Origin: WVXP01 sp964348095
GTDB taxonomy: Bacteria; Desulfobacterota; BSN033; WVXP01
Direction of reading: 5' to 3'
Assembly (NCBI GenBank): GCA_964348095.1
Contig: CAYGBK010000011.1
Span: 1 to 64,000 of the forward strand
Length of the DNA stretch: 64,000 nucleotides
The notes under the pieces were generated by a model, which saw nothing but the letters and a program-made list of their open reading frames with translations, was not told where the DNA came from and made no database searches. This document shows, one piece after another, positions 9,741 to 17,784 of the stretch. The position numbers were made by a program, and so were the translations under genes. Positions within the stretch are counted from its first letter, which is position 1. The number at the start of each line of letters is the position of its first letter.

Positions 9741-11963
9741 TTATGGCTCCTTGCGCGTTTTTGATGGATCAAGGATTACCGTCGTGGGTGGATCTTCATC
9801 CTCATCTTCCATATTGATTGGCTTCTTTTTTGCCGCAGGACCTTTCCCTGCCTTCATATCGGTTTCTTTCATTTGTTCAAAACCTCCTCCAGGTGAAACC
9901 TCTGTTCGATCAGAATCGGAGGGGAGGTTCTTCCGGCCTTGAGGAGAGACGACGACCGTCTCTGGAATCTCACTAGGTTGGGATTCAAGTTTAGACCGTT
10001 TCTCCGCTTTTGAAACACCACGATCCAAAATAACGGTTTCCGGCAGATCCTTTCCATTTTGCACCGCAGTCTCTGGTGTCTGAGACGGCTCAGCCGTTTG
10101 CGGTTTTACGATAACCGTCTCTGCCAGCTTTTCATCTTGAATTTTGGAACAAGGGGTTTCATGCTCGAAATCTTCCGGCCTGAGTATGACCGTCTCTTTG
10201 GCAATTAGGTCTGCCGAAACCTGAGCACCCGTCCGATCAATTTCCGGTTCTTCCGGCTGGAAGGCATCGGCACCTACCTCAGATACGGGCGGCGCGGTCT
10301 GGGAGTCGCTGCGCCATTTCTCGGCGATTCTTCTGAGAATCTCATGGATCGCCTTATTGTCGGCCGCTGGGGATGTCCTAACAGAAACAGTTTCCGGTGT
10401 ATACAATTCATCTTTGATTCCAGCGCTCACTTCCTGGAATTTTTGCCAAAACTCGGTTTCAGACCGTTGCGATGTCTCACTCATACACCACTTAAACAAC
10501 AAAAACCCCAGGTCGAGAGCCTTTGCCCAATGGGATTCCCAGGCTGCATTGACAGCCTTATCGTCCGGGTTCCAGAAAATATTCTTGGGAGAAAAGATTT
10601 CAGAAGACGGACTTCTCGGAGTACCTTCAGGAACGACATCCTCTTTCAACGCAAGTTTCTCAAAAACCTTCGTGATTTCCCCGTATACTCTCGAAACATC
10701 CTGTCTAGCGTTTACGAGCAGCACGTGAAACCAGACTGATCCCAGAAAGTAAAGACCGGCGGATGAAGGCCGCTTAGAACTCAAGGGCCCTCGAGGAGAA
10801 TCAATCCCAACCCCTAGAAGCTTCAATTCACAGTTCCAAAAGTCCGGCAGAAGGCCACTCGGTTCACCCCCCCTGACCCAGACGTGATCAATCGATAGAT
10901 CCAGATGGCGGTCTTTGAACTTATCCAAGCCGGGAAAGACGATCTGAGCCAGCTCTCCCAAAAGCAGGAGTTTCAAATACAGGACTTCGAGAAAAAACCT
11001 TCCATCCTTTTCAAGGGGAAATGGGGACTTCCGCAAGTTGGTCTGTTCGAGAATCCTCAAACGTCTTTCCCTGCCAAACTGACCTTTGGCCTGAAGCTGG
11101 CTTGCTAAATCTTCAAAGTTCGCCCCGGCTAGAATGGGCACATAATCAAGAAGATGAATCGACGGGGCAGGAAGGACCAACATGAAAAAAGGATAGAAAG
11201 AAACAGGGACGACTCTCGAAACAGATAGACGTTCTGTTTCATAGCACGCTTGCAAACTGACACATCCGAGACACGGGACGTTCGCGTTTCGGTTTCCCTC
11301 TTTCGCCAGATGACCAAATCCACTGATGAGATCCTTCTGATCTTTCAAAACAGCTGGATCGTCATCATCCAATGAATGCACATAGAAAGTAGACTCGTTT
11401 TTTCTATCGAGACAATGGGAACAATAAAGATAACGCTTGAGAGAGGTGGAATACGGTTCGAGGCCCGAGCCGGTGAGCAGGTCATCATCGTAGCACATTT
11501 CGAGAGAGAACCCGCATCTCGGACAGGATGGCTGGAAAAATATATGTCTGTGCTGGCAATACCATAAGGGGGACCAGGGTAACAGCCTACCGTCATCGCC
11601 GACCTGATCCTTTAGAACAATAATAGAGTCACTCTGATTCGGAATGGTTAAGAACGAGAAGAGGTTCCGCCATGCTTGGTCTACATCACGGTTATTATTC
11701 GGTGATAATTCATTCTTCGGTAAATGACATTCGTCTCTTTGGAGTAAGAGAAATACGTTTTCGATTTTCGTCCCCGCGTCGCTTAAGATTGATCCTTCAA
11801 CGGTCACCGCGAGCGGATCTGATTCACTCACGATCAAAAAAGGAAAATAAGGCCTACCATCAACAAAACTCCCCTCTTCGCTCATCGACAACTTCAAATA
11901 AAACCTCGCATCGGTAGGCTGCAAATACTGAACCAGGGAAGTTGTTCTCGTCGTCGCATTCAC
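9741..11963 (-). CDS. T6SS-operon zinc-knuckle and pseudokinase-like protein with TVIL repeats
   Basis: A 740-residue protein of unrecognised family, first gene of the T6SS operon. Seen directly: nine cysteines in spaced pairs (C136, C147/C150, C157, C181/C184, C231/C234, C240), consistent with zinc binding; an HLDLSIDHVWV stretch (353-363) followed by PDFW (373-376), which resembles the catalytic loop and DFG region of Ser/Thr kinases but lacks the canonical Asn and Gly; and a disordered C-terminus with five TVI-like repeats (ETVIL 590, ETVIV 615, ETVIL 642, ETVVV 668, TTVIL 727). The kinase resemblance is an inference from short motifs. Start is GTG 11963, with AGGGGGG 8 bases upstream. Confidence 0.55.
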   Translation of the reverse strand: MNATTRTTSLVQYLQPTDARFYLKLSMSEEGSFVDGRPYFPFLIVSESDPLAVTVEGSILSDAGTKIENVFLLLQRDECHLPKNELSPNNNRDVDQAWRNLFSFLTIPNQSDSIIVLKDQVGDDGRLLPWSPLWYCQHRHIFFQPSCPRCGFSLEMCYDDDLLTGSGLEPYSTSLKRYLYCSHCLDRKNESTFYVHSLDDDDPAVLKDQKDLISGFGHLAKEGNRNANVPCLGCVSLQACYETERLSVSRVVPVSFYPFFMLVLPAPSIHLLDYVPILAGANFEDLASQLQAKGQFGRERRLRILEQTNLRKSPFPLEKDGRFFLEVLYLKLLLLGELAQIVFPGLDKFKDRHLDLSIDHVWVRGGEPSGLLPDFWNCELKLLGVGIDSPRGPLSSKRPSSAGLYFLGSVWFHVLLVNARQDVSRVYGEITKVFEKLALKEDVVPEGTPRSPSSEIFSPKNIFWNPDDKAVNAAWESHWAKALDLGFLLFKWCMSETSQRSETEFWQKFQEVSAGIKDELYTPETVSVRTSPAADNKAIHEILRRIAEKWRSDSQTAPPVSEVGADAFQPEEPEIDRTGAQVSADLIAKETVILRPEDFEHETPCSKIQDEKLAETVIVKPQTAEPSQTPETAVQNGKDLPETVILDRGVSKAEKRSKLESQPSEIPETVVVSPQGRKNLPSDSDRTEVSPGGGFEQMKETDMKAGKGPAAKKKPINMEDEDEDPPTTVILDPSKTRKEP

Positions 11964-12126
11964 ATTAGAGACCCCCCTAACTTGGAAGATGGCTCATGAT
12001 TGAACGATTACACGATAACATCGAAGAGAATCCTAGCAGCCTTCCTGTCACTTTGAAATTTGAACGACAAAAAAGGGAACTTTCTTCAAAAAAAACTCAG
12101 TTTTTGAGCCTATTGTAAGTAATGAA

Positions 12127-12155
12127 AATTTATTGGAATACTTCTTAACTGTCAA
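12127..12155 (-). promoter_or_regulatory. Candidate sigma70 promoter for the T6SS operon
   Basis: On the minus strand TTGACA (12155-12150) is followed after 17 bases by TAAATT (12132-12127). This is a perfect -35 and a 4-of-6 -10 box, about 160 bases upstream of the GTG of the first operon gene. A sigma54 site was not found. Confidence 0.5.
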
Positions 12156-12344
12156 GAAATTTATTTCCCTTCAAACCAGAAAGGTACAGGCATACTTCCC
12201 AGTTGGAAGCAACAGGGGAAGAAAAGAGATAAGAACAAAGGAGTCTGAGGAGCTTTCTGGGTAGGAGAATACTCTTTCGCCCTAAGACAAGAAACTTCCG
12301 CCAAATCCGTTCCCGGGTTAACCTAGCTTGACAAATGACCACCC

Positions 12345-12361
12345 CAATAGCGCAGCTATTG
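12345..12361. terminator. Perfect dyad downstream of tRNA-Val
   Basis: CAATAGC and GCTATTG form a perfect 7-bp inverted repeat around a 3-base loop, about 30 bases past the 3' end of the tRNA gene. There is no T run on the tRNA-coding strand, so termination is possible but weakly supported; it could also be a processing or binding site. Confidence 0.35.
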
Positions 12362-12388
12362 ATAAATCATATCGGTAGGTTAGCCGAA

Positions 12389-12460
12389 TGGGCTCACCTG
12401 GATTTGAACCAGGGACCTCCTGCGTGTGAAGCAGGCGTTCTCCCCCTGAACTATGAGCCC
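12389..12460 (-). tRNA. tRNA-Val (anticodon CAC)
   Basis: The minus strand folds into a full cloverleaf of 72 bases including the discriminator A. The acceptor stem is GGGCTCA/TGAGCCC, the D stem GTTC/GAAC, the anticodon stem CCTGC/GCAGG around the loop TTCACAC (anticodon CAC, reading GUG), and the T stem CCTGG/CCAGG with the loop TTCAAAT. The CCA end is not encoded. The gene stands alone, next to the T6SS operon. Confidence 0.95.
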
Positions 12461-12473
12461 TTAGCCGATTACT

Positions 12474-12502
12474 ATTATAGTTTCTAACAAATGTCAACGC
12501 AA
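12474..12502 (-). promoter_or_regulatory. Promoter of tRNA-Val
   Basis: A perfect TATAAT (12479-12474) lies 13 bases upstream of the mature tRNA 5' end. TTGCGT (12502-12497) sits 17 bases further up. An overlapping TTGACA (12497-12492) has only 12-base spacing and is less likely to be the -35. Confidence 0.6.
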
Positions 12503-12533
12503 TTCTCGAGACTGGAGTTTCCTCTTTTTTAGA

Positions 12534-13052
12534 ACACTCTGGTCACGGCCTCACAAGAGCAACTCGCCAGAAAGTGGAGAGGGAAGCTCTGAGGGCTAGT
12601 CAAGATTTCTTCGGCAAGAAGATCCTAGCACAGTGGACGCCTCCACAATCTCTCACAGAGCACACAGAGCCTCAGAGAGAACTTCCTCTGGATTGGTGAG
12701 AGGCCAATCCAGAGGAGATTACTTGGCCTAATTTTTCCTCTCAAAAAATTGGGCCAAAAGCCTGGTCCATCAGTTTTCTCACTCTGCGAACTCTGAGAGC
12801 TCGAGCGATATCAACCAGATTTCTATGGGGGAGAGCGGGCGAGAGGAACTGGTGCTTCGATGAAATTCCGCTTTCACCAGAGAACAGTCGAGAAAAGGGA
12901 TCTGAACGGCCCGTCCCCACCTGTCCGGCCAGGGGCGGGAAGAGGGTCAACCCGAGAGGAAGAGAGCGAGGGGTATGAGGGTTCCATCCAAGAATCCAAG
13001 ATTCTCTTAAGACATCAGGAAGTGAGAAATTTCTTGCCTTGCGAACTCCGGT
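12534..13052 (+). repeat. Long dispersed repeat, copy A (structured, ~520 bp)
   Basis: This stretch aligns nearly end to end with 32157-32681 in the same orientation and in part with 24630-24770 in inverse orientation. It contains two strong hairpins: 12685-12715 (12-bp stem CCTCTGGATTGG) and 12723-12757 (14-bp stem TTGGCCTAATTTTT), plus small stems at 12607-12620 and around GTGGACGCCTCCAC. No frame in it is conserved between the copies. It fills most of the 735-bp gap between tRNA-Val and gmhA. It could be a structured RNA, an mRNA leader or a non-autonomous mobile element. Confidence 0.8.
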
Positions 13053-13195
13053 AATTCCGGAATTCCCGTCATCCTTATCATCCACGCTATGTGCCGAGCG
13101 GTTTTGAGAAGGGCGCGATCCAGCGTCGAGCGCGGGAAAAGAACTCATCGGCGAAGAAGCGCCTTTTCTTGACACATCTTTTGGCTGTGTATAAC

Positions 13196-13786
13196 ATGAG
13201 AGCCGTGGAAAAAGAAATCGTCAATTCTTTCAGGGAGAGTGGGGAGGTAAAAGAGCAGTTTATCAGGGAGAGTCTGACATCCTTGATATCCGTCATCCAG
13301 GCTGTCGTCGAGGCGCTAGAAACAGGCAACAAGATTCTCCTTTTTGGGAATGGCGGAAGTGCCGCAGATGCCCAGCATATTGCTGCAGCGTTTGTGAACC
13401 GCATATCCATGGAGCGGCCCCCTCTCCCCGCCGTCTCTCTGGTTACCGACGCCGCTGTAATTACCAGTATTTCCAATGACTATGGTTTCTCTGACGTCTT
13501 CGCAAAACAGATCAAAGCCTTAGGAAGGCCCGGAGACATCGCCATCGGCATCAGCACGACTGGAAATTCAGCCAATGTAGTTCGCGCATTTGAGGTGGCC
13601 CGGGAGCTCGGAATCATAACGGTCGCCTTGACCGGAAACAAGGGGGGAACGATGGCAGAAATGGCCGACCATGCTTTGATTGTGCCGGCCAACAAAACCC
13701 CTAGGATTCAAGAAGCCCACATCATTATTGGCCACGTAATCTGCGAGATGGTGGAGCGTCTCCTTTTCAGGTTGACATCTGAATGA
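13196..13786 (+). CDS. gmhA: SIS-domain phosphoheptose isomerase GmhA
   Basis: A 196-residue SIS-domain protein close to GmhA: LLFGNGGSAADAQHIAAAF in the sugar-phosphate site, GISTTGNSANV and LTGNKGG, plus the C-terminal Q-EAHI-I-H motif (IQEAHIIIGHVICEMVE). GmhA turns sedoheptulose 7-phosphate into D-glycero-D-manno-heptose 7-phosphate, the first step of the LPS heptose pathway, in the cytoplasm. ATG 13196 gives a protein of family length but has no clear Shine-Dalgarno sequence; TTGACA (13169) and TATAAC (13190) lie so close upstream that a leaderless or slightly later start is possible. DiaA-type SIS proteins are a less likely alternative. Confidence 0.85.
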   Translation: MRAVEKEIVNSFRESGEVKEQFIRESLTSLISVIQAVVEALETGNKILLFGNGGSAADAQHIAAAFVNRISMERPPLPAVSLVTDAAVITSISNDYGFSDVFAKQIKALGRPGDIAIGISTTGNSANVVRAFEVARELGIITVALTGNKGGTMAEMADHALIVPANKTPRIQEAHIIIGHVICEMVERLLFRLTSE

Positions 13787-13918
13787 CCTGACCTACCGAG
13801 TTCGGGGCATCCGATGACCCGTCATGGTCAGATCTGAAAGGTCGTGCCCTGCAAGGGTTCAAAAGTTCTTTTTGGCTGAGAGTGGAAACGTTTTTGGGCG
13901 ACACAGAGGCATCTCACC

Positions 13919-14857
13919 GTGGATCCGATAGACCTGAACAAGATAACGACTGTTTCTCTTCAAGGGCAAGGCAGGAAGGTCGTAAAAGATACTTTTGCAC
14001 GGCCCTTGTCACGGGGAAGTTCTTTTAGAGATTTTTTCCGTTCCCTTCCTGGCATACTCGCTTCAATGGAATTGAAGGAAGTGGTTCATGGATTTGTCGA
14101 GGCATACAAGAAAGAGAAGATGACCATTCTCGCCATGGGGGCACACCCCATTAAAGTGGGCCTCAATCCGGTCATCATTCAACTTCTTGAGAGGGGGATT
14201 ATTAAAGCGATTGCCATGAACGGCGCAGGTATCATACACGACTTGGAGATCGCCATGGTCGGTCAGACCTCTGAGGAGGTGGAAACGGAGCTTGACCGAG
14301 GTACCTTCGGGATGGCAGACGAAACATCCGCCGTCATCAACGCCGCCATAGCCGAGGGACGGCACCACGAGTGGGGGATCGGCAAGTCTCTTGGTGCTAA
14401 GATTGTTGATGAGAAATATCCATTTGCCAATTTGAGCATTCTCGCAACGGCTCAAAAACTCATGATTCCTACCACAGTTCATGTGGCCGTAGGAACCGAT
14501 ATTAACCATATGCATCCCACGGCCAACGGGGCGGCTATCGGCGAGGGAACTCACCGGGACTTCAGACTCTTTGCCAGTGCCGTTTCAAAGCTAGAGGGGG
14601 GGATCTACCTCAACCTGGGTTCTGCCGTTGTGTTACCCGAGGTATTTCTCAAGGCCCTGGCAGTCGCCCGAAACCTGGGGCACCGGATCGAGCACTTCAT
14701 GGCCATAAACATGGATTTTATTCGCCATTACCGCCCCGCGGTCAACGTTGTGGAGAGACCAACACGAATGGGGGGCAAGGGCATCACCCTTATTGGCCAT
14801 CACGAAATAATGTTCCCCTTACTGGCAGCCGCGATTTTGGAAGAGACCGAGTCCTAG
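13919..14857 (+). CDS. Deoxyhypusine-synthase-like protein of unknown function
   Basis: A 312-residue cytoplasmic protein resembling the deoxyhypusine synthase fold. Motifs include GAHPIKVGLNPVI near residue 78, MNGAGIIHDLE, GTFGMADETS, VGTDINHMHP, GSAVVLPEVFLKAL and YRPAVNVVERP. True deoxyhypusine synthase modifies eukaryotic/archaeal eIF5A; bacteria lack that target, and such homologues usually have another, undefined role (homospermidine or related NAD-dependent chemistry has been shown for some). GTG start at 13919. It follows gmhA by 132 bp and precedes menA; the neighbours do not fix its function. Confidence 0.6.
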   Translation: MDPIDLNKITTVSLQGQGRKVVKDTFARPLSRGSSFRDFFRSLPGILASMELKEVVHGFVEAYKKEKMTILAMGAHPIKVGLNPVIIQLLERGIIKAIAMNGAGIIHDLEIAMVGQTSEEVETELDRGTFGMADETSAVINAAIAEGRHHEWGIGKSLGAKIVDEKYPFANLSILATAQKLMIPTTVHVAVGTDINHMHPTANGAAIGEGTHRDFRLFASAVSKLEGGIYLNLGSAVVLPEVFLKALAVARNLGHRIEHFMAINMDFIRHYRPAVNVVERPTRMGGKGITLIGHHEIMFPLLAAAILEETES

Positions 14858-14939
14858 ATCCCATCCTTCAGCCGCAGGCCGAGACGATCCAGGGGAGTCG
14901 AGCAATTCCCGAGGATAAGAACTCTTTTTGGAGAGGAAG

Positions 14940-15842
14940 ATGACATCTCCGATCAAGATCTGGTTTACCGCCGTCAGACCATTTGCCTACTCTGCTTCGG
15001 TTATTCCAGTCCTTCTTGGAACAGTTCTCGCATACCTAGAGGGAGCTTTTAATCCCCTTCTCTTCGGTTTTGCCCTCTTTTCTTCGGTTCTGCTTCATAC
15101 CGGAACAAATCTCGTCAACGATGCCTTCGACTTCATCAAAGGCGTCGATACTCCCACGTCTTACGGGTCAAGCGGGATGGTCACCGGCGGGACCTTGGCA
15201 CCACAGCAGGTCCACTGGGCGGGAGTTCTCTGTTTTCTTCTCGCCGCTGTGATCGGTCTCTATCTCGTTATCAAAATCGGCCTGACCATTCTGGTCCTCG
15301 GGATTGTTGGAATTCTCGGAGGATATTTTTATACGGCCAAGCCTTTCCAATACAAGTACTACGCCTTAGGCGATTTTCTCGTCTTTTTCCTCATGGGTCC
15401 TCTTATGGTGTGGGGCTCGTATTTTGTCCAGACGCGGACATACCGCCTCTATCCTTTGGCCTTTTCCCTTCCCATTGGATTTCTTGTGGCAGCCATCCTG
15501 GTGGCTAACAACATCAGAGACATCACGCATGATGACAGGGTCGGCATCAAGACCATATCGACCCTTCTCGGGTTTGCCCATTCAAAATGGGAATACCTAT
15601 TTCTCGTCCTCGGGGCATTTCTCGTCATCCTTGTCTTGGCCATCTCCGGCCTCGCCTCACCTTTTGTGTTGGCCGCTTTTCTTGCCTTCCCCAGTGCGTA
15701 CAGGATCATGCGTCACGTTGCACGGGCACAGGAAGGCAAGGTCAGTGACTTGGCGTCGGCCGACGTACAGAGCGCACAGCTCCATCTTCAGGTGGGAGGA
15801 CTCATGATCATCGGACTCATCTGCTCCGTCTTCATAAAATAG
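14940..15842 (+). CDS. menA: UbiA-family prenyltransferase, likely MenA
   Basis: A 300-residue integral membrane protein with about eight hydrophobic helices. The first aspartate-rich motif is NLVNDAFDFIKGVDT and the second NNIRDITHDDRVGIKT, both in the form typical of 1,4-dihydroxy-2-naphthoate polyprenyltransferases. MenA attaches the isoprenoid tail in menaquinone synthesis at the inner membrane. Start at ATG 14940, preceded by GGAGAGG; a TTG at 14928 is less likely because it lies inside that Shine-Dalgarno region. No other men genes are in the window, so a related UbiA enzyme is possible. Confidence 0.8.
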   Translation: MTSPIKIWFTAVRPFAYSASVIPVLLGTVLAYLEGAFNPLLFGFALFSSVLLHTGTNLVNDAFDFIKGVDTPTSYGSSGMVTGGTLAPQQVHWAGVLCFLLAAVIGLYLVIKIGLTILVLGIVGILGGYFYTAKPFQYKYYALGDFLVFFLMGPLMVWGSYFVQTRTYRLYPLAFSLPIGFLVAAILVANNIRDITHDDRVGIKTISTLLGFAHSKWEYLFLVLGAFLVILVLAISGLASPFVLAAFLAFPSAYRIMRHVARAQEGKVSDLASADVQSAQLHLQVGGLMIIGLICSVFIK

Positions 15843-15871
15843 CAAAACCCCTCTGAGTTTGTAAGACTGAT

Positions 15872-16501
15872 ATGAGAATACCCACCATCGATACGCTACT
15901 CCTGCCTCTCAGCCTCGTTGCCGCCTTCGTTCTATGGTACGTCATTTTCGACCTGAGCCCATTCAATTTCTGGACAGAGTTGGCTAGCGCTACCCTTCTT
16001 CTCGGTGGAATTGCCATCTATCGGATGGGTTCATCTCTCAGGCTAAACCAAGTCTGGACGCTTCGGGCATGGATCATTGGAACTGTTTCAGCGTTGATTC
16101 TCTATCTTGTCTTCTGGATCGGAGGGATACTGTCTCAGTGGACCTTACCGACGAGTTCAGGAGAGATCTCGACAATTTATGCCTATCGAGGCGACATGCC
16201 TCCCTGGGTTATCTTGTTGGTCTTGCTGTTTCCCATTGGCCCCTGCGAGGAAATATTCTGGAGAGGGTTTGTCCAGTCTTCTTTGTCGAAAAAATACGGG
16301 AAAAACCGTGGACTTCTGGCCGCCTCCCTACTCTACGGGCTGGTCCACGTATGGGCAGGAAACCTCATGCTTCTGCTCGCGGCTCTCACCTGCGGGTTTT
16401 TCTGGGGTTGGCTCTATCAGAGAGAGGAGGAACTTGTCCCTGTCATCATATCTCATGCGCTCTGGGATGTCCTTATTTTTGTCGTCATACCAGTGCAATG
16501 A
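15872..16501 (+). CDS. CPBP-family intramembrane metalloprotease
   Basis: A 209-residue polytopic membrane protein with the CPBP/Rce1 motifs: EEIFWR (E126, E127, R131), LVHVW with its histidine near residue 159, and a third motif SHALWD near the C-terminus. These supply the catalytic glutamates and histidines of this glutamic or metallo-type intramembrane protease family. The gene starts 29 bp after menA on the same strand and may be co-transcribed. Its substrate is unknown. Confidence 0.8.
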   Translation: MRIPTIDTLLLPLSLVAAFVLWYVIFDLSPFNFWTELASATLLLGGIAIYRMGSSLRLNQVWTLRAWIIGTVSALILYLVFWIGGILSQWTLPTSSGEISTIYAYRGDMPPWVILLVLLFPIGPCEEIFWRGFVQSSLSKKYGKNRGLLAASLLYGLVHVWAGNLMLLLAALTCGFFWGWLYQREEELVPVIISHALWDVLIFVVIPVQ

Positions 16502-16555
16502 CTCGGCATCGGTTGCGAGTGAGAGCGTGGCAATTCAGCCGTCGACGCAGGATAA

Positions 16556-16692
16556 CAAGTTCAAAGCACAAAACCCGAAATTCGAAGCAATGTCGAAATC
16601 CTAATCTCGAATGTCCTAAACCGCGTTTTGACCTTTGGTCATTCGAAATTATGGTTTGTTTCGGATTTCGAGATTCGAATTTCAAATTTTTG
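16556..16692. repeat. Palindromic dispersed repeat, copy 1
   Basis: The stretch is built from repeated GAAATTCG / CGAAATCC / ATTCGAATTT words arranged as an imperfect inverted repeat centred near the CCGCG at 16621-16625. A diverged copy lies at 51355-51477 with the same word order. It sits between the CPBP gene and ppx and carries no plausible gene. Confidence 0.7.
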
Positions 16693-16767
16693 AACTGAAA
16701 CTGTTGAGAATTCTGTCGATCCACTCCATGGAATAGAAGAAAGAAAGGACTGTTCGCGGGGGACAGT

Positions 16768-17676
16768 GTGCGTCGTTTAGCAGCGATTGATATTGGGACC
16801 AACACCATACTCATGCTCGTGGCGGATATGGACAAAGACGGAAAAATCACTCCCCTCGAGGATTCGGAAAGGACCACCCGCCTGGGTCGGGGGCTCCTCG
16901 AGACAGGGATCATCCATCCTGAATCCCTCAAGAAGAGCATCGAGGTCATCGACCACTACCTAACTACGTGCAGAAACATGGGGGTAGATCGGGTCCTTAT
17001 GGCAGGTACCCGCGCTTTGCGTACAGCGAAAAATGCCCATCTTCTTCTTCAATACGTCCACCGCCATTATGGATTGACGATCCAGATTATCTCCGGAGAG
17101 GAAGAGGCACGGCTCTCTTACCTGGCTGCAGAAAAAGAGATGGGTCTTGGTAGCCCGATTCTCGTCTTGGATATTGGAGGTGGAAGCACGGAGATTATTA
17201 TGGGGTACACGGGGAGGATTTCCGAGCTCACGAGCCTCAACATAGGCGCGCTGCACCTGACCGAAAGGTTCTTGCGGACTGACCCGGTTACAGAAAAAGA
17301 ATTCCAGCACATGGTGGAACGTATTCGCCGAGACCTGGGTACTGTGGCAATCAAATCACCGAAGCGTGTGGTTGGCTTAGGGGGGACGATTACGACGCTT
17401 GCGTCGGTCCGAATGGGTAGAGACCCCGTCGACATGTCACGGCTTCACGGCAGTTCCCTTTCTCGCAGGGAGGTCAGAAAACAGGTCCGTCTGTATAAGG
17501 GCGCCACACACCAGCAGAGGCTTCGAATCCCTGGTCTTCCGAGGGATCGAGCCGACGTGATCCTTGCCGGGGCAACCATTCTTCAGGTGGCAATGAACCT
17601 TCTCGGGTTTGACCATCTCATCGTCAGCTGCCATGGCCTTCGATACGGCCTCCTCTATGCTGAAGCGTCGGAGTAA
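16768..17676 (+). CDS. Ppx/GppA-family exopolyphosphatase
   Basis: A 302-residue protein of the ASKHA fold with the Ppx/GppA motifs AAIDIGTNTILMLVA (N-terminal phosphate loop), SGEEEARLSY, LVLDIGGGSTEI and VGLGGTITTLA. It hydrolyses polyphosphate or pppGpp. The length is that of the short, N-terminal-domain-only form common outside gamma-proteobacteria; the C-terminal HD-like domain of E. coli Ppx is absent. GTG start at 16768. Whether it prefers polyphosphate or pppGpp cannot be told from sequence. Confidence 0.85.
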   Translation: MRRLAAIDIGTNTILMLVADMDKDGKITPLEDSERTTRLGRGLLETGIIHPESLKKSIEVIDHYLTTCRNMGVDRVLMAGTRALRTAKNAHLLLQYVHRHYGLTIQIISGEEEARLSYLAAEKEMGLGSPILVLDIGGGSTEIIMGYTGRISELTSLNIGALHLTERFLRTDPVTEKEFQHMVERIRRDLGTVAIKSPKRVVGLGGTITTLASVRMGRDPVDMSRLHGSSLSRREVRKQVRLYKGATHQQRLRIPGLPRDRADVILAGATILQVAMNLLGFDHLIVSCHGLRYGLLYAEASE

Positions 17677-17784
17677 TGTATTGAAAAACGTGGTAAATCG
17701 TGTTAGAAAGTTTATGTTAGGTAAGTGTGCCCATGTGATGGTTACCCTGTGATTTAGGTTTTTGAAGAATCGGGAGATCGCAGT

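Larger units (their letters stand above)
11964..12388. other. Intergenic region upstream of the T6SS operon
   Basis: A 425-bp AT-rich gap between the first T6SS-operon gene and tRNA-Val. It holds the T6SS promoter candidate (12127-12155) and a perfect dyad at 12345-12361. A 65-codon minus-strand frame at 12145-12342 has no recognisable similarity or good start signal and is not called. Confidence 0.6.

Noticed and set aside
12534..13052. CRISPR array
   Set aside because: The repeats are long, few and hairpin-rich; no regularly spaced short repeats with unique spacers occur anywhere in the window.
12741..13175. 144-codon minus-strand frame inside repeat copy A
   Set aside because: The frame is not conserved in copy B despite strong DNA similarity, so it is unlikely to be coding.
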